Shown: positions 19,834 to 30,567, counted from the first letter of the stretch. The stretch is DNA of 64,000 bases from JALYGJ01 sp963781705 (GCA_963781705.1 CAWAGP010000010.1:310001-374000), one strand, 5' to 3'. Numbers and translations are program-made. Notes: a model not told the origin generated them from the letters alone.

Positions 19834-21105
19834 CTAGCAGTCCGCGGGCGCCCTGCCCCGACCGCCGCGCGTGACTGAGCCGATGAGTCGGCGGGTGCCG
19901 CCCGTGGCGGGCAGCCACTCGAGCGACCGCGCCCCCACGAAACGCATGTACTCGGCCAGCGCGATGCGCATCGCCTCCACGAAGCCCTCCGCGTGGCGGG
20001 GAGAGAAGCCATCCTGCCACCAGATCCCAAGGATCCGCAGCACGCCGCTGCTCCGCTCCAGGCGCGGCTCGAAACGGCCGACAAGCCGGTCGCCGAACAG
20101 AATGGGCAGGACGTAGTAGCCCCACCTGCGCTTGTGCTCGGGGACGTACACCTCCCAGACGTAGTCGAAGTCGAACAGCTCGCGTAGCAGGCGGCGGTCC
20201 GACATCAACGGATCGAGGGCCGGGATGAAGGCCACGGCCGGGTTGGGCAGTGCTGACGGATGGGCAGCCCGCGCGAGCGTCGGCAGGTCGGCGGCGACCA
20301 CGTAGCGGACGCCGCGCAGGCCTTCGACCTGGACCGCCAGCAACTCACCCAGTTCGACCAGTTCGGCCGTGCGCCGCTGGCGCTCCGCTGCTTTGCCGGT
20401 GCCCAGCATCAGTTCGGCCGGGGCCGAGGGCGACGTAAGACCAGACGCGCGGAAGCGCGACAGCAGCTTGTGGCGCAGGGCGTCCTCCTCGCTCTCGTGC
20501 CGCTCCAGCAGACCTGCCGGCACGAGCCGCTCGATCAGGTCGTAGTAGCGGCGATTCCCGTCGCGGCGTGCCACGCCGACGCGGCCGGTCACGAACAGCG
20601 CCTCGAGCACCGCCCGTGAAGCGCGGGTGGGCGCCCACCACCAGTCGACCGAATGGGCATGCTCGGTGAACGCGGCGGTCGACAGCGGCCCCTCCGCGGC
20701 AATGCGCGCAAGGATGTTGGCGGCCACGGCGGCCTGCTCGGCCAGGATGCCGGAGCTGTACTCGCCTTCGCTCTGGCGCCAATGAATGCGGTAGTGCGGC
20801 AACTGGTCGATGGGCACCAGGTTGAGGCTCTTGTTGTAGATCTCGATCAGGCGCCGGTCCGGCCCGTACAGCCAGTCCGCGCACCACTTGCGCCGATAGC
20901 CGGCGATGCGCGCATGCAGCACCAGGTCGTGATTGCGCGCACCGGGCACCTCGAGCGGGTCGAACTGGAGCATGCCCAGCCGGTCGATCACGGCCAGCAC
21001 GCTGGCCGGCTGCGCGGGCCACGCGCGGGGCGGCGCCAGGCCGTGGCGGAGCACCAGGAAACGACGGGCGGTCGGCTGGTCGAGGTGGATCGGTTGGGCT
21101 GTCAT
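19834..21105 (-). CDS. YcaQ/AlkX-type winged-helix DNA glycosylase
   Basis: A 423-residue protein of the HTH_42/AlkZ-like family, which excises alkylated bases and unhooks interstrand crosslinks. The catalytic motif region reads LGMLQFDPLEV: Gln-Phe-Asp, the QxD form attributed to the YcaQ/AlkX branch rather than the QxQ of AlkZ. Other family blocks are DWWWAPTRASRAVLEALF, RYYDLIERLVP, DPLMSDRRLL and WEVYVPEHKRRWGYYVLPILFGDRLVGR (cited as separate short motifs). ATG start on the minus strand, divergent from dnaJ across 49 bp. No neighbouring secondary-metabolite genes, which favours a general repair role. Confidence 0.8.
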   Translation of the reverse strand: MTAQPIHLDQPTARRFLVLRHGLAPPRAWPAQPASVLAVIDRLGMLQFDPLEVPGARNHDLVLHARIAGYRRKWCADWLYGPDRRLIEIYNKSLNLVPIDQLPHYRIHWRQSEGEYSSGILAEQAAVAANILARIAAEGPLSTAAFTEHAHSVDWWWAPTRASRAVLEALFVTGRVGVARRDGNRRYYDLIERLVPAGLLERHESEEDALRHKLLSRFRASGLTSPSAPAELMLGTGKAAERQRRTAELVELGELLAVQVEGLRGVRYVVAADLPTLARAAHPSALPNPAVAFIPALDPLMSDRRLLRELFDFDYVWEVYVPEHKRRWGYYVLPILFGDRLVGRFEPRLERSSGVLRILGIWWQDGFSPRHAEGFVEAMRIALAEYMRFVGARSLEWLPATGGTRRLIGSVTRGGRGRAPADC

Positions 21106-21139
21106 CGGCTCGTTGGGTCGGTGGCGTGGGAATCCTTCC

Positions 21140-21145
21140 TATACT
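21140..21145 (+). promoter_or_regulatory. Probable -10 element (TATACT) for dnaJ
   Basis: TATACT lies nine bases before the dnaJ ATG, predicting a nearly leaderless message. There is no CIRCE element here, so dnaJ is probably not under direct HrcA control. Confidence 0.5.
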
Positions 21146-21154
21146 CGACCACCA

Positions 21155-22353
21155 ATGGCAACCACGCGCGACTACTACGAAATCCTGGGCGTCGCCCGCG
21201 AGGCCACCGACGACGAGGTCAAGCGCTCGTTCCGCAAGCTCGCCCAGCAATGGCATCCCGATGTGAACACCTCGACCGAGGCCGACCTGCGCTTCAAGGA
21301 GATCAACGAGGCCTACCAAGTGCTCTCCGACCCACAGCGCCGACAGGCGTATGACATGTTCGGCCACGCCGGCGTGGGCGGCGCCGCCGGTGGAGGTTTC
21401 GACCCATTCGGTGGTTTCCAGGGCGGCTTCCAGGGATTCGGCGACCTCTTCGACGCGTTCTTCGGCGGGGCGGCCACGGGCACGGGCCGCCGCTCGCGCA
21501 CGCTGTCCGGGGCGGACCTGCGCTACGACCTGCAGCTGACCTTCGCCGAGTCGATCAGCGGCGCCGACAAGGAGATCGAGTTCACGTCGCTGGCGCGCTG
21601 CGAGACGTGCAACGGCGCGGGCGCCGAGCCGGGCACCGAGACGATCACCTGCTCGCGCTGCGGCGGCAGTGGTGAGTTGCGCCAGGTCCGCCAGACGATG
21701 CTCGGCCAGATGGTCAACGTGACCATGTGTGACCGCTGTCGCGGCATGGGCAAGGTCGTCGAGACGCCCTGCCACGCGTGTCGCGGCGAGGGCCGGCTGG
21801 AGCGCAAGCGGCGGCTGCGCGTGAACGTGCCGGCGGGCATCGACGACGGCCACCAGGTCCGGCTGACCGGCGAGGGCGAGGCGGCGCCACGCGGCGGCGT
21901 GCCCGGCAACCTGTACGTGGTGGCGCACGTGACGCCACACCCGTTGCTCAAGCGCCAGGACTCCGAGCTGTACTACGAACTGCCGCTGTCGATCACCCAG
22001 GCCGCGCTCGGAGCGCAGGTGCGCGTGCCCACCGCCGACGGCGACGAGACGGTCGAGATACGGCCGGGCACGCAGGCGGGCAGCGAGATCCGCTTGCGCG
22101 GTCGCGGCGTGCCGCACGTGCGCCGTCCGGGTGTACGCGGCGATGTCCACGTCTTGGTCGACATCCGCGTGCCGACACGCCTCACCGCCCGGCAGCGCGA
22201 GCTGCTCGCGGAGCTGGCGACCGAACTCGGCGAGCGCCCCGAGGCGGCCGAGCCCAGCGGCACCGATCAGCCGCCCGACGCCGCGCGCCAGCCCGCGAAG
22301 CGCCGCCGCGCGAGTCGGCCGGGCCTGCGCGACCGACTGCGGGACGCGATCAG

Positions 22354-22357
<4 letters not shown>
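21155..22357 (+). CDS. dnaJ: Chaperone protein DnaJ
   Basis: A 400-residue type I J-protein, the cochaperone of DnaK. The J domain is residues 6-70 with HPD in QWHPDVN. The Gly/Phe-rich linker spans about 75-115. Four zinc-finger repeats are present (CETCNGAG, CSRCGGSG, CDRCRGMG, CHACRGEG), followed by the C-terminal substrate domains with GDLYVV-like GNLYVVAHV. The last 40 residues are a variable charged extension. The gene is separated from dnaK by 10.6 kb and followed by prmA, a common pairing. Confidence 0.97.
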
Positions 22358-23301
<944 letters not shown>

Positions 23302-23310
23302 CATCGCGCC

Positions 23311-23658
23311 ATGGCCGACGACTGCCTCTTCTGCCGCATCGCCGCCGGTGATATCCCGGCCGATGTCGTCCACCAGGACGACCTCGTGGTTGCCTTCCGC
23401 GACATCTCGCCCAAGGCACCCACCCACCTGTTGCTCATCTCGCGCCGGCACATCGGTTCGGCGGCGGAGCTGACAGAAGCGGATGGGCCGCTACTCGGCC
23501 GCCTGTTCGCCGTCGCTGCTCAGCTGGCGCGCGACGCCGGCATCGCCGAGCATGGTTATCGCCTGGTCACCAATTCGGGGCCTGCGGCGGGGCAGAGCGT
23601 GGCGCACCTGCACTTCCATCTGATGGGCGGCCGCAGCATGGGTTGGCCGCCCGGCTAG
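23311..23658 (+). CDS. HIT-family (HinT-like) nucleotide hydrolase
   Basis: A 115-residue histidine-triad protein of the HinT branch, which hydrolyses adenosine phosphoramidates. It starts with CLFCRIAAGDIPA, whose two Cys are the optional zinc site, continues with FRDISPKAPTHLLLIS, and ends with the triad HLHFHLMGGR. Length is normal. Downstream of prmA on the same strand; convergent with the acyl-CoA synthetase gene. Confidence 0.95.
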   Translation: MADDCLFCRIAAGDIPADVVHQDDLVVAFRDISPKAPTHLLLISRRHIGSAAELTEADGPLLGRLFAVAAQLARDAGIAEHGYRLVTNSGPAAGQSVAHLHFHLMGGRSMGWPPG

Positions 23659-23695
23659 GCGCCGAGCACTGCCACACGGCCAGGGACGACCCGGG

Positions 23696-25438
23696 TCAGC
23701 CCTCTGCGTCGACGATAGCCAGGGGAGTCTCCGCGCCGGCCCACTGCTGCACCGCCGAGCGGCGGATCTTGAGCGTGTGCGTGCGGGGAAAGTCGGCCTC
23801 CGGCCAGATGCGGAAGCCCACCACGCGCTGGTGCATGCCCAGCCGGGCGTTGGCGGCACGGACGAGCGGTTCGATGCGCGCCCGCAGCGCGGCCTCCTCC
23901 TGGGGCGTGGCCGGCGGCGGCGGCGCGGGGGAGTTGGGCGTGATCAGCGGCGGGGCGTCGGGTGACAGGACGACGGCCTCGATGCGCCCGGGCGACGTTT
24001 CGATGACGACCGCCTGCTCGAGTCCGGCATCGGCCAGTACGTTCTCGATGTCCTCGGGATAGACGTTCAGGCCGTTGGGCAGGACGATGATGTTCTTCGT
24101 TCGGCCGAGCAGGACGAGGTTGCCGCGCTCGTTGAAGCGACCCACGTCGCCGGTGCGGTACCAGCCGTCATCGGTCTTCGCCGCCGCCGTCGCCGCGGGG
24201 TCCTGCCAGTAGCCCTGGAAGACGGTGTCGCCGCCGATCAGGATCTCGCGGGTGCCCTCGGCCAGGCGCAGCTCGACCGGCTCGGTGACCTTGCCGACCG
24301 TGCCCGTCGGGTGATCGTTCTCGCGCGTCGCCGCGACCGGCCCGCATTCGGTCGCGCCGTAGCCCTGCAGAACGATGACGCCCAGGCGCTGCCAGTTCTC
24401 CTGGAGTGCGGGCGGCAGATACGCGCCGGCTGAGACCATCAGGCGCAGCGCGCCGCCGAGCTGCCGATGGACCTGGCGGAACAGGAGCCGGCGTGCCCAG
24501 TAGGGCAGGAAGCGGGCGATCCGCAGGGCGCGCCGGAAGGTCTTCTCGCGGCCCTGGCGCTTGACCTCGCGCTCGAGGCCGAGCCAGAAGATCTCCAGCA
24601 GCTGCGGCACGAGGACCATCGTCGTCACGCGCTCCTCGCGCAGTGACTCGAAGATCACGCGCGGCGTGCGCGAGCGGACCCACCTGATGTGGGCCCCGAT
24701 CATCGTCCCGTACATGATGATCGGCGCCTGCTCGAAGAGGTGCGACGCTGGCAGCAGGCTCACGGTTCGGTGCTCACGCGGCGGCAGGATCTTGTCGATC
24801 GCTTCGAGCGTGGCCAGGATGTTGCCGTGGGTCAGCATCACGCCCTTTGGCACCCCGGTCGTGCCCGAGGTGTAGATGACCTCGAAGAGGTTGTCGCGAG
24901 TGGGCCGCGGCCAGGCGTCGACCTGTGCCTCCCAGTCGGCCGGGAACGACGCGTAGCCGCCCTCGTCAGTGCCCGCCGCGTTCTCGTGCGACGGCTCCGC
25001 GGCGAGCCACTCGACGGTATGGATGCTCAGGTGTTCGAGCCCTGATCCCTGCGGCTCCGGAGCGTCGAACCCGGTACCGATGGCCAGGAAGCGTGCGCCG
25101 GCGCTGTCGGCAATGCGCCGCAGCACCTCCGGCGCCATGCGCAGGTCGAGCGGCACGATGGTGACCCCTGCACGCATCGCGCCGAAGTAGACCGCCGGCA
25201 GCGCTGGCGTCGATGGGCTCCAGGTGAGCAGTCGCTCGCCCGGCTTGAGCCCCAGTTCGCGCAGCCGCCACGCCACGAGCTTTGAGTGGTACACGACATC
25301 GCGCGCCGACCACGGCAGCTGACTGCCCTCGTCGGTGCGCAGGACCATCTGCTCGCGGCCCTGCCAGCGCTTGGCCGCATCTTCGATCAGGTCGAGCAGC
25401 GAGTCGAACGTGCGCGCGTCAGGGACCGGCCAGCTCAT
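23696..25438 (-). CDS. AMP-forming acyl-CoA synthetase (long-chain type)
   Basis: A 580-residue ANL-superfamily enzyme that activates a carboxylate as acyl-AMP and then acyl-CoA. Seen: the ATP P-loop YTSGTTGVPKG, QGYGATECGP (A5 motif), GWYRTGDVGRF (A7/A8), KNIIVLPNGLNVYPEDIE, and a terminal lysine context HTLKIRR. A Pro-rich insert (about residues 500-515) lies just before the C-terminal segment. ATG 25438 is chosen at the conserved beginning; the frame is open further upstream but without a start signal. Chain-length preference cannot be read from sequence. The 267 bp upstream to the next gene show nothing recognisable. Confidence 0.92.
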   Translation of the reverse strand: MSWPVPDARTFDSLLDLIEDAAKRWQGREQMVLRTDEGSQLPWSARDVVYHSKLVAWRLRELGLKPGERLLTWSPSTPALPAVYFGAMRAGVTIVPLDLRMAPEVLRRIADSAGARFLAIGTGFDAPEPQGSGLEHLSIHTVEWLAAEPSHENAAGTDEGGYASFPADWEAQVDAWPRPTRDNLFEVIYTSGTTGVPKGVMLTHGNILATLEAIDKILPPREHRTVSLLPASHLFEQAPIIMYGTMIGAHIRWVRSRTPRVIFESLREERVTTMVLVPQLLEIFWLGLEREVKRQGREKTFRRALRIARFLPYWARRLLFRQVHRQLGGALRLMVSAGAYLPPALQENWQRLGVIVLQGYGATECGPVAATRENDHPTGTVGKVTEPVELRLAEGTREILIGGDTVFQGYWQDPAATAAAKTDDGWYRTGDVGRFNERGNLVLLGRTKNIIVLPNGLNVYPEDIENVLADAGLEQAVVIETSPGRIEAVVLSPDAPPLITPNSPAPPPPATPQEEAALRARIEPLVRAANARLGMHQRVVGFRIWPEADFPRTHTLKIRRSAVQQWAGAETPLAIVDAEG

Positions 25439-25705
25439 CGCCGCCGAGTCTAGTCGCGGCAGCCGGCGCGACTGGCCGTCACGCGACGACTTCAGCCGCG
25501 GCTTGCGCCCAACGCACGACTCGTCCAGGAGTCGGCCGTCGCATGGCCGCATTCGGGCCGGCGCGGCTGGCAAGAGGCTCGCATCCGCGCGAACCAAGGG
25601 TGGATCCAGGCTTGGGGGGACCACTCGCCCCCGACGGGCACGCTCACGAGGTCAAGCGGGACAGGTCGTGCGTTCGGCGCAAGGGCCCGCCCGCTTCCTG
25701 GGCGC

Positions 25706-26473
25706 CTAGCCCGTCAGCGTCTCAAATTCGTCGTCGCTCAACTCGATCTTGAGAGCAGCTAGGTTCTCGCGGACGTGCTCCGCCGACAGTGTGCCGGGGA
25801 TCGGCAGCATCGTCGGGGAGCGACGCAGCAACCACGCGAGCGTGACCTGCGCCGGCGTGGCGCCATGACGCCGGGCGATCTGCGCCACGGCCGGGCCGCC
25901 GTCGGCGCGCAACGGAAAGAACGGCACGAAGGTGATGCCTGCGCCGGCGCAGTAGTCGATTACCGCGTCCCACCCGCGTTCGGCGAGGTTGTAGTGGTTC
26001 TGCACGGCGGCGATGGGCACCACGCCGCGTGCGCGTTCGATCTGTTCGACGTTCACCTGCGAGAGGCCAACGTGCCGGATCGCGCCGCGCGCCACGTATT
26101 CCTGAATCGCACCCAGGCTGTCCTCGAGCGGTGTCTCGGGATCGACGCGGTGCAGGTAGTACAGCTCGATCGTGTCGGTGTGCAGGCGGTGCAGGCTCTC
26201 CTCGACCTGCGCGCGGAGAACATCCGGCCTGCCGGTCCCGTGGTGAAAGCCGCCCTTGGTCGCCACGATTACGCCTTGGTGGGCCCGGCCGAGCGCCTCG
26301 CCGATCGTCGTCTCGCTTTCGCCGCCGGTGTAGGTGTAGGCGGTGTCGATCATCTGGACACCTGCCTCGACCGCGTCGCGGATGAACTGCACGTGGCCGC
26401 GCGTGTGCGTCAGCCGGTTGGTGCCGAGCCCGATTCGCGCAAGGTCGCCCATGCCGGGCGCGCCGTCTGCCAT
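25706..26473 (-). CDS. Aldo/keto reductase
   Basis: A 255-residue NADPH-dependent oxidoreductase of the AKR superfamily. The catalytic tetrad is recognisable: Asp and Tyr in DTAYTYTGG, Lys in VATKGGFH, His in YYLHRVD. The strand motif IGLGTNRLT opens the barrel, HVGLSQVNVEQIERA and the C-terminal cofactor-binding segment LPIPGTLSAEHVRENLAA complete it. Slightly shorter than average for the family. Single gene, divergent from the kinase gene that follows. Confidence 0.93.
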   Translation of the reverse strand: MADGAPGMGDLARIGLGTNRLTHTRGHVQFIRDAVEAGVQMIDTAYTYTGGESETTIGEALGRAHQGVIVATKGGFHHGTGRPDVLRAQVEESLHRLHTDTIELYYLHRVDPETPLEDSLGAIQEYVARGAIRHVGLSQVNVEQIERARGVVPIAAVQNHYNLAERGWDAVIDYCAGAGITFVPFFPLRADGGPAVAQIARRHGATPAQVTLAWLLRRSPTMLPIPGTLSAEHVRENLAALKIELSDDEFETLTG

Positions 26474-26631
26474 ACCGTCACGGTATCGCGGTACGCAATT
26501 CCCGGCTCTCGCGATCCACCTTGTGCGATGTGATATATCCCCCTGCCCCAGCGGTCGCCAGAACACCGCAATCCTGCACGATCCGCGGCGTTGGCAGCCA
26601 TCGACCGTGCGGGCGGACAGAGGATCACCAC

Positions 26632-27525
26632 ATGCAGGATCGATCTCGGCATCAACAGGAAGTGCTCTCGTTCCTGCAGCGTTCACTTACCGGCCGCCGC
26701 TGGGTTCTTGTGCCGCCTCGTTGGGGCAGCGGACGCGAGACATACGTTGCGACTGGTGACGGAGGGTCCTACTTCGTCAAACTGGGCGTTCGTCCGGAGC
26801 CCTACCTGGCGATGAGCGCGTGCGACCTGACCCCGCCGGTTCTCCGTTCCGGCAGTTTGACGGATGGCACGACCATCCTGATCCAGCCATACCTCGCCGC
26901 CAGGACCCCATCCTGGCGGGACTTCGCGTTCCTGCTCGACGAGTTCGCCAGCGTGGTGCGGCAGATGCAGCACGGCCCGCAGGTCCAGGACGCCATCGCC
27001 CACGCAACCTCCCCCAACCACAAGGACATGGCCGTGGCGGCGTACGGCCGGCTCACCGCACGCTGGCTGGCGAACCGAGACCGGCTCCCGCGAAATGCCA
27101 CCGAGCGAGTTGACAACGCCCTGGCTGGGCTTTGGGAGCAGATCCAGGAGATTTCGGGCAGTGGCGTGGTCGCCGCGCACAACGACATCTGCAACGCCAA
27201 CTGGCTCATCACGGCGGCGGGGAAGATCTACCTGGTCGACTTGGATGAGATGGCAATGGACGACCCGGCCCAGGATCTTGGCGCACTCCTGTGGTGGTAC
27301 TACCCGCCGGAGTTGCGCGCCAGCTTCCTAAAGGCCACAGGCTGGCGTGCGGAGGAGGGGCTTGCGCGGCGCATGCGCGTCAGGATGGCGATGCACTGCC
27401 TGAGCATCCTTTTGCCCCGTGAGCGAAGCTTCGACGAGCTTGACGCTGCAGCCTTCCCGCGCCGCCTGGTGGATTTTGGGGCCGTCCTGGCCGGCGTCGA
27501 CAATCCACGGGGGTACGGCGATTGA
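26632..27525 (+). CDS. Aminoglycoside phosphotransferase-fold kinase
   Basis: A 297-residue protein with the APH/choline-kinase fold. The catalytic loop is HNDICNANW (Brenner-type His-x-Asp-x4-Asn) and the metal-binding Asp is in YLVDLDEM. The N-terminal lobe has GSGRETYVATGDGG and a Lys in YFVKLG. AGAGGA upstream supports the ATG. Substrate unknown; members phosphorylate choline, homoserine, sugars or aminoglycosides. Resistance should not be assumed from the fold. It stands alone, divergent from the aldo/keto reductase. Confidence 0.85.
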   Translation: MQDRSRHQQEVLSFLQRSLTGRRWVLVPPRWGSGRETYVATGDGGSYFVKLGVRPEPYLAMSACDLTPPVLRSGSLTDGTTILIQPYLAARTPSWRDFAFLLDEFASVVRQMQHGPQVQDAIAHATSPNHKDMAVAAYGRLTARWLANRDRLPRNATERVDNALAGLWEQIQEISGSGVVAAHNDICNANWLITAAGKIYLVDLDEMAMDDPAQDLGALLWWYYPPELRASFLKATGWRAEEGLARRMRVRMAMHCLSILLPRERSFDELDAAAFPRRLVDFGAVLAGVDNPRGYGD

Positions 27526-27577
27526 GGGGTGCGAGCGAGAGCAGGCCCCGAGATTGCGGTCGGGTGCCGGGCCGGGG

Positions 27578-27583
27578 TAGACT
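27578..27583 (+). promoter_or_regulatory. Probable -10 element (TAGACT) for rpsU
   Basis: TAGACT in a GC-rich context gives a leader of about 120 bases before the rpsU TTG. No hairpin in the leader stands out. Confidence 0.4.
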
Positions 27584-27713
27584 GCGCGGGCCCGTGGCGC
27601 GGGCGATGGCACTGTCGCACTCAGCCATCGACCTCGCGCGCAGACGTGAATCGGGATCCGGCGCCGAGACGGGGAATGGGCGTGCAATCGTGCCGGTGGG
27701 AGGTGATTCCGGA

Positions 27714-27893
27714 TTGGCTGAAGTCCGCGTAGGCGAAAACGAGACCTTCGAGAGCGCGCTGCGTCGCTTCAATAAGAAGATCCAGCAGAGCGGCATCCTC
27801 GCGGAGGCTCGCCGACGCGAGCACTACGAGAAGCCCAGCGTCAAGCGCAAGCGCAAGGAAGCCAAGCGCAAGAAGGCCGCTCGTTCGGAGTAG
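27714..27893 (+). CDS. rpsU: 30S ribosomal protein S21
   Basis: A 59-residue protein starting at TTG with a near-perfect GGAGGTGA eight bases upstream, which decides the start although the frame is open earlier. Sequence VRVGENETFESALRRFNKK is the S21 signature; the C-terminus is a dense Lys/Arg stretch (KRKRKEAKRKK), as usual. S21 helps mRNA binding on the 30S platform. It is followed by yqeY, a very common pairing. Confidence 0.95.
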   Translation: MAEVRVGENETFESALRRFNKKIQQSGILAEARRREHYEKPSVKRKRKEAKRKKAARSE

Positions 27894-27983
27894 TCGTCGC
27901 GCCCGATTGACCAGCGGTCAGTCGGCGCCGGCTCCGCTCTCTCGGGCCCGGCCGGGGCGCCCAGCCCCAAGGAACGCCAACCG

Positions 27984-28454
27984 GTGTCTCTCTCAAGTAG
28001 GCTCCAGCAGGACCTGACGGCAGCCATCCGCAGTCGCGACGAGTTGCGTCGCGAGACATTGCGGATGGCGATTGCGGCTGCCTACAACGTGCAGAAGCAG
28101 GCCGGTCGCGAGCTCACTGACGACGAGGTCGTGCAGGTCCTGTCGCGCGAGATCAAGAAGCGGCGCGAGTCGATCGAGGCATACCAGGCGGGTGGCCGCG
28201 ACGATTCGGCGCGGCGCGAGCAGGCCGAGCTCGATGTCCTCGCCGCATATTTACCCGAGCAACTCGACGAGGCCGAGCTCGCCCGCATGGTCGAGCAGGC
28301 GATTGCGCAGGTCGCGGCCGAGTCGCCCCGCGACATGGGCAAGGTCATGGCGGCGCTGATGCCCATGGTCCGCGGTAGGGCCGACGGCAAACAGGTCAGC
28401 GCGCTCGTGGCGCAGGAGCTCGCGCGGCGCGACCTGGCCCTGCACCAGCACTGA
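27984..28454 (+). CDS. yqeY: YqeY/GatB-like protein
   Basis: A 156-residue protein homologous to the tail domain of GatB, the tRNA-amidating enzyme subunit. It has the motifs LRMAIAAAYNVQKQAGRELTD, EIKKRRESIEAYQ, AYLPEQLDEAEL and GKVMAALMP, all standard for YqeY. Function on its own is unproven; a link to tRNA-dependent metabolism is assumed. It sits between rpsU and the HD-domain phosphodiesterase with short gaps, suggesting one operon. Confidence 0.93.
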   Translation: MSLSSRLQQDLTAAIRSRDELRRETLRMAIAAAYNVQKQAGRELTDDEVVQVLSREIKKRRESIEAYQAGGRDDSARREQAELDVLAAYLPEQLDEAELARMVEQAIAQVAAESPRDMGKVMAALMPMVRGRADGKQVSALVAQELARRDLALHQH

Positions 28455-28467
28455 GCCGGACCGACTG

Positions 28468-30567
28468 ATGCTGGCTCGCTCGGCACCCATTCAGCAGTTC
28501 TCGCGATCGGACGCGGCCCGTTTCGTCGTCGTCGGCCTGTTCCTGGCCGCGGCGCTGGGCGCGGTGCTGGCCCTCGACGCGTTACCGGCGCCGTTCGGCG
28601 GCGGGACGCCGATAGTCAACGGCTTGGCCACGGTCGACATACGCGCGCCACGCGCCCTTACCTATGAAAGTGATGCCGCAACCCAGGCGGCGCGCGACCA
28701 GGCCAGCGCCCAGGTGCCGCCGCAGTACGACTTCACCACCGATCGGGGCGAGCTGGTGGCCACGCAACAGGCCCAGGCACTGCAGGAGAAGGTGGCGCCG
28801 GTCGACGCCGCGTTCGCCGCGGTGCTGACCGACCAGGCGCGCCAGGTATCCCTCCGCTCGGCCATTCCGTCACTGACGACCGGCGCCGCCAATACGCTGG
28901 CCGCGCTCAACGAGGCCGACTGGGCCGCGCTGCGCAGCGAGATGTTGCGCGTGCTCGAGGCGACTGAGCGCCAGGAGGTGCGCGACACGCTGCTGGCCGA
29001 CATGCGCTCGGGGACCGCGGCGCGCATCGCACTGACCTTCCCGGCCGACCAACGCGAGCTGGCCGGCGAGATCCTGTCGCCGCTGGTCGTGGCCAACTCG
29101 ACGTTCGACGCGACGGCCACGGCAACGGCCAAGGCGGACGCGGCCAGCGCGGTCGCGCCGGTGCTGTTCACCTTCACCAAGGGCGAAATCCTGGTCCAGT
29201 CCGGCGAGCGCCTCGACGCCGTATCGCGCGAGATGCTCGATCAGTTCGGCCTGCTCGACCCGCAGCCGGACCTTGCCCGCGCCGGCGGCTGGTTGCTGCT
29301 GGCGATCGCTTCTGCGTTCCTGCTGCTCGGCTGGATCTGGCGTTTCCGTCCGCACATCTGGCACCGCAACAGCGCCCTGCTGCTGATCGCGCTGCTGGTC
29401 ATCGGCATGTCGCTGGCGATCAAGGTCACCGGCGATCGGTCGGTGCTGCCGTACGTCGTGCCAACTGCCGCAGTGGGCCTGCTGCTGGCCGTGCTGCTCG
29501 ATGCTGGAGCGGCGCTGGTGGTCACGGCAATGCTGGCGCTGCTCGCCGGGGCGATCGTCGGATCGGTCGAGTTCACTGCCTACGTGATGCTCGGTGGCGT
29601 GGCCGGCATCATCGTCGTCCGGCGTGGCGAGCGGCTCAGCCACTTCATGCAGGCCGCCGTCGCCGTGGCCGCGCTCAACCTCGCTGTTGTGGGCATCTTC
29701 ACGCTGCTCGGTGACCGCGACATCACCGGCCTGCTCGAGCTTGGCGGGGCGAGCCTGGCGGCCGGCTTCGGCTCGGCGCTGGCGGCGGTCGGCTCATTCC
29801 TGCTCATCGGCAACCTGTTCGGCATCACCACTTCGTTCCAGTTGCTGGAGCTGGCCAACCCGTCACAGCCGCTGCTGCGTCGCCTCCTGCTCGAGACGTC
29901 GGGCACCTATCACCACTCGCTGATGGTCGGCAACCTCGCCGAACGCGCCGCGGAGGCGATCGGCGCCGATCCACTCGTGGCGCGCGTCGCTGCGTACTAC
30001 CACGATGTCGGCAAGCTGACCAACCCGATGGCCTACATCGAGAACCAGGCGGGCAGCGAGAACGTCCACGACGAGCTGACACCCGAAGAATCGGTGGCGC
30101 TGCTCAAGGCGCACGTCGCCAGCGGCATCGATCTGGCCTACCAATACAAGCTGCCCAAGCCGTTGATCGCGTTCATTCCGCAGCATCACGGCACCATGCT
30201 GATGAGCTACTTCTACCACCGGGCGCAGGAGCAGGCCGCCGGCGGCGAGGTGGACGAGGCGCGCTTCCGCCATGCGGGCCCCAAGCCCCAGTCGCGCGAG
30301 GCGGCCATCCTGATGCTGGCCGACAGCGTCGAAGCATCGGTGCGCTCGCTGAGCGCACACGACGAGCCGGCCATCCGCGCCATGGTCGAGCGGATCATCC
30401 GCGAGCGGCTCGAGGACGGCCAGTTCGACGAGTGCGATCTGACCCTGCGCGACCTGGAGCACATTCGGGAGGCATTCGTGACCCAGCTGCTGGGCATGTA
30501 TCACCGCCGGATCGAGTACCCGCAGAACAAGATCGTGGAGATCGAATCGCGGCGCGCGGCCGGCTGA
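28468..30567 (+). CDS. pgpH: 7TM-HD family cyclic-di-AMP phosphodiesterase (PgpH-like)
   Basis: A 699-residue protein. It has an N-terminal transmembrane segment (about 18-38), an extracytoplasmic domain of about 230 residues, a seven-helix membrane domain (about 270-460) and a C-terminal cytoplasmic HD domain. HD residues: GTYHHSLMVGNLAE, YYHDVGKLTNP, then IPQHHGT with metal-binding His. In Firmicutes, PgpH hydrolyses c-di-AMP to pApA. The position between yqeY and ybeY matches many Gram-positive genomes and Chloroflexota. All metal ligands visible are intact. Confidence 0.93.
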   Translation: MLARSAPIQQFSRSDAARFVVVGLFLAAALGAVLALDALPAPFGGGTPIVNGLATVDIRAPRALTYESDAATQAARDQASAQVPPQYDFTTDRGELVATQQAQALQEKVAPVDAAFAAVLTDQARQVSLRSAIPSLTTGAANTLAALNEADWAALRSEMLRVLEATERQEVRDTLLADMRSGTAARIALTFPADQRELAGEILSPLVVANSTFDATATATAKADAASAVAPVLFTFTKGEILVQSGERLDAVSREMLDQFGLLDPQPDLARAGGWLLLAIASAFLLLGWIWRFRPHIWHRNSALLLIALLVIGMSLAIKVTGDRSVLPYVVPTAAVGLLLAVLLDAGAALVVTAMLALLAGAIVGSVEFTAYVMLGGVAGIIVVRRGERLSHFMQAAVAVAALNLAVVGIFTLLGDRDITGLLELGGASLAAGFGSALAAVGSFLLIGNLFGITTSFQLLELANPSQPLLRRLLLETSGTYHHSLMVGNLAERAAEAIGADPLVARVAAYYHDVGKLTNPMAYIENQAGSENVHDELTPEESVALLKAHVASGIDLAYQYKLPKPLIAFIPQHHGTMLMSYFYHRAQEQAAGGEVDEARFRHAGPKPQSREAAILMLADSVEASVRSLSAHDEPAIRAMVERIIRERLEDGQFDECDLTLRDLEHIREAFVTQLLGMYHRRIEYPQNKIVEIESRRAAG

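Noticed and set aside
25282..25709. Plus-strand open frames between the acyl-CoA synthetase and aldo/keto reductase genes
   Set aside because: Arg/Ser/Ala-rich composition, no start signals, overlap with conserved minus-strand coding; the non-coding part (25439-25705) shows no motif.
26632..27525. APH-fold kinase as an antibiotic resistance gene
   Set aside because: The fold covers many sugar, choline and amino-acid kinases; nothing in the sequence or context supports aminoglycoside resistance.
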